From assembly GCA_963833605.1 (NCBI GenBank), contig CAWHYZ010000009.1:1-64000 (forward strand): a stretch of DNA of 64,000 bases, read 5' to 3'. The stretch comes from JAFAXD01 sp963833605. GTDB taxonomy: Bacteria; Pseudomonadota; Alphaproteobacteria; Rhizobiales; Xanthobacteraceae. This document shows, in pieces, positions 58,025 through 64,000 of this stretch (position 1 is its first letter; each line of letters begins with the position of its first letter). The position numbers were made by a program, and so were the translations under genes. The notes under the pieces were generated by a model that was given only the letters and a program-made list of their open reading frames with translations, made no database searches and was not told the origin of the DNA.

Positions 58025-60879
58025 ATGGCAATCCGGACGCTGATCGTTGGAAATGACGGAGCCAACAATCTCGGTGGCACAACCGGCGACGACCTGATCT
58101 ACGGATTCAATCCGGACGGGCCGCAAGGTCAGGTCAGTTCAATTGCCGCCACCCGGGTCACGGCCGGGCTCGATCAACCGCTGTTTGTTGGCGCACCGCC
58201 CGGCGATTACGACCGGCTGTTCATCGTTGAGAAGACCGGTCACATCAAGATTTTGAACCTTGCGACCGGCCAGGTCCTGTCCACGCCGTTCCTTGACGTG
58301 TCGAGCCAGATTGCGACCGCAAGCGAGAGCGGATTGCTTGGCCTCGCGTTCGATCCGGACTTTACCCACAACGGCCGCTTTTACGTCGATCTCGTCAACA
58401 CCAGCGGGGACACCGAAGTCCGCCGCTACCAGGTCTCCGCCACTGATCCAAACAAAGCCGACGCAGCCACTGCCACCCCGGTCATCCAGATCGATCAGCC
58501 GTCTGGTCTCTTCAATCACAAGGGCGGTTGGCTGGGATTTGGGCCGGACGGTGATCTTTATGTTTCGCTCGGGGACGGCGGCGGCGCCGGCGATCCGTCC
58601 GGCAACGGACAGAACATCGACAGCCTGCTCGGCAAGATCCTGCGGCTGAACGTCAGCGGTGATGATTTTCCGGCCGACCCGGCTCGCAACTACGCGATTC
58701 CGGCGGACAACCCATTTGTCTCCAAGCCGGGCGCCGATGAGATCTACGCGTTCGGGCTGCGCAATCCCTGGCGCCCAAGCTTCGATGACGGTCTCGGCAC
58801 CTTCTACATCGCCGATGTGGGCCAGAATAAATGGGAGGAGATCGATATCGGTCAGGCCGGGGCAAACTACGGCTGGAACGTCATCGAGGGTCCCGAACAA
58901 TTCGCCGGCGGACCGCTGACCGGTGGGTCCGCGGTCCCGCCCATCTACACCTACAATCACAGTGTCGGCCAATCGATTACCGGCGGCTATGTCTATCGCG
59001 GGCCGAGCGACGGGCTGCAGGGGTCGTATTTCTTCGCGGATTTCGTGGCTGACAAGATCTTCACGCTGCGTTTCGATGGAAGTCAGTGGGTCGCGACCGA
59101 GCGCACGAGTTCAGGTCGTGCCTGATGCCGGAGCCATCAATTCACCCTCGTCGTTCGGCGAGGACGCCGCCGGTAATCTCTACCTCGTCGATTTCGACGG
59201 CGAGGTGTTCAAGCTGACGCCGCAGATCACTTCCGCCGATCAGGGCGACGCGATCAACGGGATGGGCGGCAATGACATTATGTTTGGCGGCGCAGGAAAC
59301 GACGCTTTGTCCGACGGCGGCGGGTTTGGAAGCGGTTCGGACAAACTCTATGGCGGCGACGGTGACGACGCCCTCAGCGTCACGAGCAATGGGGCCAATC
59401 TGCTCGACGGTGGAGGGGGAAGCGATTCACTGGGCGCGATCGGCGCAGGTTCGGACTCTCTCTACGGCGGCGACGGAAACGATGTCCTGATGGCCAACGG
59501 GACCGGCGCGAAGTCGCTGTCTGGCCGCAACGGTGACGACATCATCTACGCTCAGGGCGCGGGGGCGGAATCAGCCTCGGGTGGCGCCGGCAATGACATC
59601 GTCCTCGGCTCCGGCGACGGCAGCTATTCGCTCGATGGCGGCGACGGAAGTGACAGCCTTTATGCTACCGGTAACGGCAACGACACGCTCTCCGGCGGTG
59701 CGACCGATGCGGGCAGCGATGTCCTCTATGCGGGCGGCACAGGGGCGGATCAGCTCGCCGGCGGCGATGGAAGCGACACGCTCACCGGCGCCGGCAACGG
59801 CACCTACGCGCTCGACGGCGGCAACGGTGACGACCTGATCTATGCCCAGGGCGTGGGCGCGGAGACGGCCTATGGCGGTGCCGGCAACAACGTCGTTCTG
59901 GCCTCCGGGAACGGCAACTATTCAATCGATGGCGGCGCAGGGAACGACAAGGTCTACGCGCTCGGGTCCGGTGTGAATGTCCTTGCGGGAGCTGCCGGCA
60001 ACGATTTCGTGTATGCCGCAGGTGCGGGCGCGAACTCGCTGTTTGGCGGCGATGATGACGACACGGTCCTGGGTGCGGGCGGCGGCACCTATACGCTCGA
60101 CGGCGGGAACGGGAACGACCTGATCTACGCCCAGGGCGCGGCTGCTGAAACCGCCCAAGGCGGCGCAGGAGATGACGTCATTGTGGGCTCCGGCAGCGGC
60201 ACTTATTCGCTCGATGGCGGTGCCGGCAACGACAGCCTTTATGCCACCGGCAACGGCAACGATACGGTGAGCGGCGGGGCCGCGGACGCCGGCAATGACT
60301 TCCTCTATGCTGGCGGCACGGGCGCGGACCAGCTCTTCGGCGGCGATGGCGGCGATACCGTCATGGGCGCGGGCAGCGGCGCCTACATGCTCGACGGCGG
60401 TAACGGCAATGACGTGATCTACGCCCAGGGCGCGGGTCCTCAAACAGTCCTCGGTGGCGCCAACGAGGACATTGTCGCTGCCTTCGGCGGCGGCAACTAC
60501 TCAATCGACGGCGGATCGGGCAACGACAGCATCTACGCCACCGGCGCGGGCAACGACACGATCCTGGGCAGCGACGGCAACGACTATTTGTCGACCGGCA
60601 CGGGTCGCGAGGCACTCGATGGCGGCAACGGCGACGATACATTGTTCTTCACGTCCAACGCCGGCCAGAACGATACGCTTGACGGCGGCGTAGGTACCGA
60701 CACGGTCAAGTTCCAGGGAAAATTGCAGACCGATATCGTCAGCGAGTTCGACCAACGCGGGCGTTACCAAAATCGTGTTCGATGTGGGCAGTGGGGGTCA
60801 GACGGTGTTTGTGCAGAACGTCGAAACCCTGCAGTTTCAGGATGGCAGCCAGCAACATCCACCATTTCCATCGATCTAA
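58025..60879 (+). pseudogene. PQQ-dependent sugar dehydrogenase with RTX repeats, two frameshifts
   Basis: One protein of ~950 residues in three frames. Frame 1 (58025-59125): a short Ca-binding-like N-terminus (IVGNDGANNLGGTTGDDLIY) and a GSDH/SoxB-type beta-propeller (GLLGLAFDPDFTHNGRFYVD, DGDLYVSLGDGGGAGDPSGN, DEIYAFGLRNPWRPSFDDGL, ADVGQNKWEEIDIGQAGANY). Frame 2 (from ~59112): VVPDAGAINSPSSFGEDAAG, NLYLVDFDGEVFKL then about 20 RTX nonapeptides (GGAGNDALS, GGDGDDALS and so on). Frame 3 (from ~60740): STNAGVTKIVFDVGSGGQTV to TAA 60877-60879. RTX repeats bind Ca2+ during type I secretion, so this would be a secreted dehydrogenase. Each break is cured by deleting one T from GAGTTC. Confidence 0.85.
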
Positions 60880-61122
60880 TCTCTCAGCTGGGTGCGGGCC
60901 CGGCAAAGTCGCCTGATTGGTCGCGGCAGTGTCCTCCCTATATCGTTCGATAAATTGCGCCGCACCGCGAAATCCGAGGAACTTGCGACGGACGGTCGCT
61001 CTTGCGCTTGACCTGATCTGGGGATCCCGGATCGCGGATTTGCAGGCGCACTGCTGCAACCGCCCACCCGACCGTCGGCCTTCACGCATCTCAACAACCA
61101 ACATTCTGGCAGGAGAAATCGC

Positions 61123-61545
61123 ATGCGCTCACTCGCGATTGCTGGCGTCATTCTGGTCACGCTCCCGATTGGCGCCCGCGCTGCCGACGCGCCGAACCTC
61201 ATCGGAAACTGGACGAGGACTGCATTTTCGTCAGCTCAGGTCGGGGAGGGCGGTGGCTATCCCGCGGCGACGAAACCGTCTCTGACCCACGGCACCGACC
61301 AGGACTGGAAGATGAAAATCGACGCGCAGGACGGCCGCTCATTCTCAGGGACGCTGACCGGCCCGGTCGGAAGACCGCAAACGATCGTCGGCGCATTCCA
61401 GCAGGATGGCAGGCACTTCGTGTTCGCGACCAACAACGATTCGGGTAGCGGAGCGTCGAATGACAGCGAACTGGAATATTGCTGGACCACCTCCAGCCTG
61501 CGCTTTCTCGGCGCGGGATGCGCGACCTTCAAGCGGGACAAATGA
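61123..61545 (+). CDS. small exported protein, GTW-family paralogue 2
   Basis: 140 residues, AGGAG before the ATG: MRSLAIAGVILVTLPIGARA signal, ADAPNLIGNWTRTAFSSAQV, then KMKIDAQDGRSFSGTLTGPV, GRPQTIVGAFQQDGRHFVFA and the cysteine pair LEYCWTTS, AGCATFKRDK. About half of the residues match the protein at 24285-24707. It follows the dehydrogenase gene by about 240 bp. Confidence 0.78.
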   Translation: MRSLAIAGVILVTLPIGARAADAPNLIGNWTRTAFSSAQVGEGGGYPAATKPSLTHGTDQDWKMKIDAQDGRSFSGTLTGPVGRPQTIVGAFQQDGRHFVFATNNDSGSGASNDSELEYCWTTSSLRFLGAGCATFKRDK

Positions 61546-61642
61546 TCCGCGACCAGCGCCGCTATTGGGTGGCGCGACAGCTTACGGCGCTCGCGATTTG
61601 TCGTATGATGCCATTGAACATCGTCAACCCCGGGAACATACA

Positions 61643-62618
61643 ATGGCACAAGCTGCGATGATGACGCGAACCGACAACGGCATCGCGAGCCTCGATGCGT
61701 TGTACGCGGAGGCAGACCGTCTCGAACGTCACCCCCGGCTGGGTTCGGCGCGAGAAGCCAATTCTCTGGCGAGAGCCGAACTCGCGGTTTGTCCCTGCGC
61801 ATTGGTCCTACCCGGCGATCAAGAATGCACTCGAAGCCGCCGGCGGGCTGATCGACGTAGCGCTCGCCGAACGCCGCAATCTAGTGTTGCGCAATCCGTT
61901 CGCCGGCAACAACTTTGCGACGACCGCTACGTTTGCGTGTGCCTATCAGATGATCCTGCCGGGCGAGGCCGCGCCCACGCACCGCCATTCCCCCCATGCG
62001 TTGCGGGTCATCATCGACGCCAAGGGTGCCTACTCGGTGGTCGACGGCGAGAAGACGCCGATGGAAACCGGCGACGTGGTCCTTACCCCGGGCTGGTGCT
62101 GGCACGGCCACGGTCATGATGGCGACGTGCCAGCCTACTGGTTCGACGGCCTCGACGTTCCGGCGGTGCATTCGCTCGAGCCGATGTTCTTCGAGGATCA
62201 TCCTGACAAGCACGAGAAGGTCGCGCGGCTGGCGACAACGTCGCCGTATCGGTTCAGCCGGGACGCCATCGCGAAGCGCCTCGACACCGCTGCCGCGGAC
62301 CACCAGGGACTGCACGGACCTCGCATCACGCTCGATGCGCCCGACATGCCGACCATGATGCTGACCGTGGAACGTCTGCCAGCCGGCCAGAAGACCCGCC
62401 GCCAGCGCTCGACGGCAAACCGCGTATTCGTTGTGATGGCAGGAACGGGCCAGACCCTCGTCGACGGAAAATCCATGCTGTGGCAGCCGGGTGACACTTT
62501 GGTCGTACCGACCTGGATGCGATTCGAACACGTTGCTGCGTCCGATGCGGTCCTGTTCGCGATGTCGGACGAGCCGCTCATGCGGTTTGCGAAGTATTTC
62601 CGCGCCGAAATGGACTGA
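61643..62618 (+). pseudogene. gentisate 1,2-dioxygenase-like bicupin, one frameshift
   Basis: Frame A from ATG 61643 gives MAQAAMMTRTDNGIASLDAL, YAEADRLE; frame B (from ~61730) gives TPGWVRREKPILWREPNSRF, the first cupin LPGEAAPTHRHSPHALRVII (metal His), VLTPGWCWHGHGHDG and the second cupin NRVFVVMAGTGQTLVDGKSM. Adding one base near 61727 makes one ~325-residue gentisate/salicylate 1,2-dioxygenase-type enzyme, which opens gentisate-like rings with Fe(II). Downstream part intact. Confidence 0.8.
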
Positions 62619-62804
62619 ACGCGCGCTCTAGGAACATGCCGTCACGCGAAGGGCGGCACGAACACAGATTTACCATTCTGCTGGTCCATCGTTTTCACGG
62701 AAGCCGTGTCAGGGTATGGTACGGGACTGTTCGACCTCGGGGGAGGCGAACGAAAGACTGCAAGCCTACGCGCTGCAGTCGGGGACGGGCGGGGCTAGGG
62801 TCCG

Positions 62805-63743
62805 ATGGGGTATCCGGGTGATTCGCACAATCTGCTGCGGTCGGCGCGGTACGCGGCGCTGGCGCTCGGCTGCCTTGCACTCGCCCAATGCGGGTCGCAG
62901 GACCAGTTGTCGCGCCGGGTAGACCCCAGATACGGGGTGTCGTCGAGCCCGCGCGTGGTCGAATATGGCGAACCTGTCCCGAAGGGCGGCGGCACGTACC
63001 GGGTCGGCAAGCCCTATGTGGTGGCCGGCGTGACCTATGTGCCCGAAGAGGATCCGCACTATCGCGCCGATGGCCTTGCCTCCTTCTATGGCCAAGATTT
63101 CCACGGCCGCCGGACGGCCAACGGGGAAGTCTTCGACATGGAGGGTCTGTCGGCCGCGCATCCGACGCTGCCCATCCCGTGTTATGCCCGGGTGACCAAT
63201 CTGGCGAACCACAAGTCGGTCATCGTCCGAGTCAACGACCGCGGCCCCTATCACGGCAATCGCATCATCGACGTATCGATGAAGACCGCGCATGTGCTCG
63301 AGTTCCATCACCACGGTGTTGCGCGCGTGCGCGTCGAATATGTCGGTCCCGCCTCGCTCGACGGCTCGGATGACCGCCTGCTGCTGGCAACGCTGCGCGA
63401 TGGCGAGCCGGCGCCGGCGCCCTCGCGGGTCATGTTGGCCTCATCACGGCCGTTTCTGCCGCAGACGCACGCACCGATCCTTGCCGCAGTCCCGCTTCCG
63501 GCCGGACGACCCTTCACCCTCGGCGAGACGCAGGATGCCGCCGACGCACCGGTAGTGACCAATCGGTCCGCGGCAGCCCGGGCGCTAAAGCCCCCGATCC
63601 AGGCAGCCCGTTTCGAGCCATCCCTGCAGCCGCGCAGCCTGCAGGAGCAGGCGCGTGATCTGAGTGGGGGGCCAGTCTCGGCCTACGCACCAGTGCGCGA
63701 CAGCTACCCGCCGGCCATGGCCAATGGCCGTGGGCTCTATTGA
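62805..63743 (+). CDS. rlpA: RlpA-family septal ring lytic transglycosylase (lipoprotein)
   Basis: 312 residues. Lipoprotein signal with lipobox LALAQC (LALGCLALAQC). Double-psi beta-barrel: GLASFYGQDFHGRRTANGEV, LSAAHPTLPIPCYARVTNLA, VIVRVNDRGPYHGNRIIDVS (catalytic Asp-Arg-Gly region) and SMKTAHVLEFHHHGVARVRV. The C-terminal ~100 residues are Ala/Pro-rich without a SPOR domain. It cleaves denuded glycan strands at the septum. Followed by a dacF-like gene, a usual pairing. Confidence 0.92.
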   Translation: MGYPGDSHNLLRSARYAALALGCLALAQCGSQDQLSRRVDPRYGVSSSPRVVEYGEPVPKGGGTYRVGKPYVVAGVTYVPEEDPHYRADGLASFYGQDFHGRRTANGEVFDMEGLSAAHPTLPIPCYARVTNLANHKSVIVRVNDRGPYHGNRIIDVSMKTAHVLEFHHHGVARVRVEYVGPASLDGSDDRLLLATLRDGEPAPAPSRVMLASSRPFLPQTHAPILAAVPLPAGRPFTLGETQDAADAPVVTNRSAAARALKPPIQAARFEPSLQPRSLQEQARDLSGGPVSAYAPVRDSYPPAMANGRGLY

Positions 63744-63840
63744 CTGCAGTTCGAGCGGTCTACGCCCAATAATTGTCAATATTCTACCCGCTTGGACATG
63801 CCTGTTGTGCGGCCCCCGGGGCCTTGCTAGCCATGCCAGG

Positions 63841-64000
63841 ATGAAGCGCGCCCTACCGGATAAATCCGCCATTCGGATATGCTTCCAGCGCTGCGCGGCG
63901 GCGCTATTGGGTTGCGCGCTCTTGGCGTTGCCGATCATCGCCACCGGCGCGAACAATTCGATCTCCGGCCAGAAGAAGGAGGAGTTTGCGACCGCCGCGC
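63841..64000 (+). CDS. D-alanyl-D-alanine carboxypeptidase, 5' end only
   Basis: Partial: MKRALPDKSAIRICFQRCAA, ALLGCALLALPIIATG, then SISGQKKEEFATAA running off the window. Signal peptide followed by the region that precedes the penicillin-binding core in DacF/PBP5 proteins. Identification rests on this short piece and on rlpA just upstream, a standard neighbour. Confidence 0.6.
   Translation, partial: MKRALPDKSAIRICFQRCAAALLGCALLALPIIATGANNSISGQKKEEFATAA

Noticed and set aside
59922..60443. 173-codon minus-strand frame over the RTX repeats
   Set aside because: Shadow of the GC-rich repeat on the other strand; repetitive, no start signal.

Overview
The window is high-GC alphaproteobacterial DNA. 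It most resembles Bradyrhizobium or a close relative (Nitrobacteraceae/Xanthobacteraceae). Pointers are the twin-arginine-like 'MRRRxFI...WPLxARAQQ' leaders of the ABC_sub_bind proteins, a DUF3551 protein, a phasin, many very small rhizobial-type hypothetical proteins, and the density of IS elements. No species can be named from the sequence alone. About half of the window is accessory DNA: IS elements, intron copies, truncated genes and dispersed repeats. The rest is short blocks of intact metabolic or envelope genes.

Layout. 1-3.6 kb: an IS630 element cuts off a flavin amine oxidase whose tail still sits with DUF1365 and a Cfa-type fatty-acid methyltransferase. 4-6.2 kb: a minus-strand operon with a catalase-like protein and two small proteins. 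6.4-7.4 kb: a decayed IS630. 8-16.4 kb: small exported and hypothetical proteins, then an integrated element (DUF3102 protein, frameshifted excisionase, RHH-like protein, tyrosine integrase) that ends 76 bp before a selenocysteine tRNA and a selD fusion gene. 19-23.7 kb: phasin, a TRAP transporter (dctPMQ), a PNPOx-like protein and an SDR. 23.7-26.6 kb: a 3-kb module carrying an IS110, bounded by a 95-bp duplication of the SDR gene end. 27-30 kb: a divergent catabolic locus (CE4 deacetylase; LigB, LigA-like, isochorismatase-type amidohydrolase). 30-35.5 kb: arsR/SRPBCC pair, secreted proteins, a cupin and a secreted GHL15-like protein. 35.7-49 kb: a repeat-rich zone with two copies of an ORF-deleted group II intron, an IS3 flanked by two decayed copies of another IS3 (with a 234-nt stretch lacking any C), small-protein genes, tandem ABC_sub_bind genes, CHRD protein and tRNA-Ser. 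49-57.8 kb: small proteins, a response regulator, HTH proteins, a glycosyltransferase/methyltransferase pair, an L,D-transpeptidase and a cysteine-rich exported protein. 58-64 kb: a frameshifted PQQ-dehydrogenase/RTX gene, a secreted paralogue, a frameshifted gentisate-dioxygenase-like gene, rlpA and the start of a D,D-carboxypeptidase gene.

How it works together. The TRAP importer, SDR, PNPOx-like protein, CE4 hydrolase, LigAB-type dioxygenase and isochorismatase-type hydrolase could form one uptake and ring-cleavage route for an aromatic or N-heteroaromatic acid. The nicotinate-type order (ring cleavage, deformylation or deacylation, amide hydrolysis) is an inference. selC and selD indicate selenocysteine use in the host.

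The most unusual signals are: (1) a pair of non-autonomous group II introns whose EBS1 matches the 3' end of ABC_sub_bind genes; (2) a family of tiny membrane peptides sharing a 64-68-nt leader; (3) repeated gene-end modules, namely DNA-ligase tails ATGA-coupled to unrelated small genes and a dispersed 'MGxxRRAQER' start module; and (4) a C-free DNA tract. Several genes carry single-base frameshifts. Whether these are real decay or sequencing error cannot be decided from one sequence.
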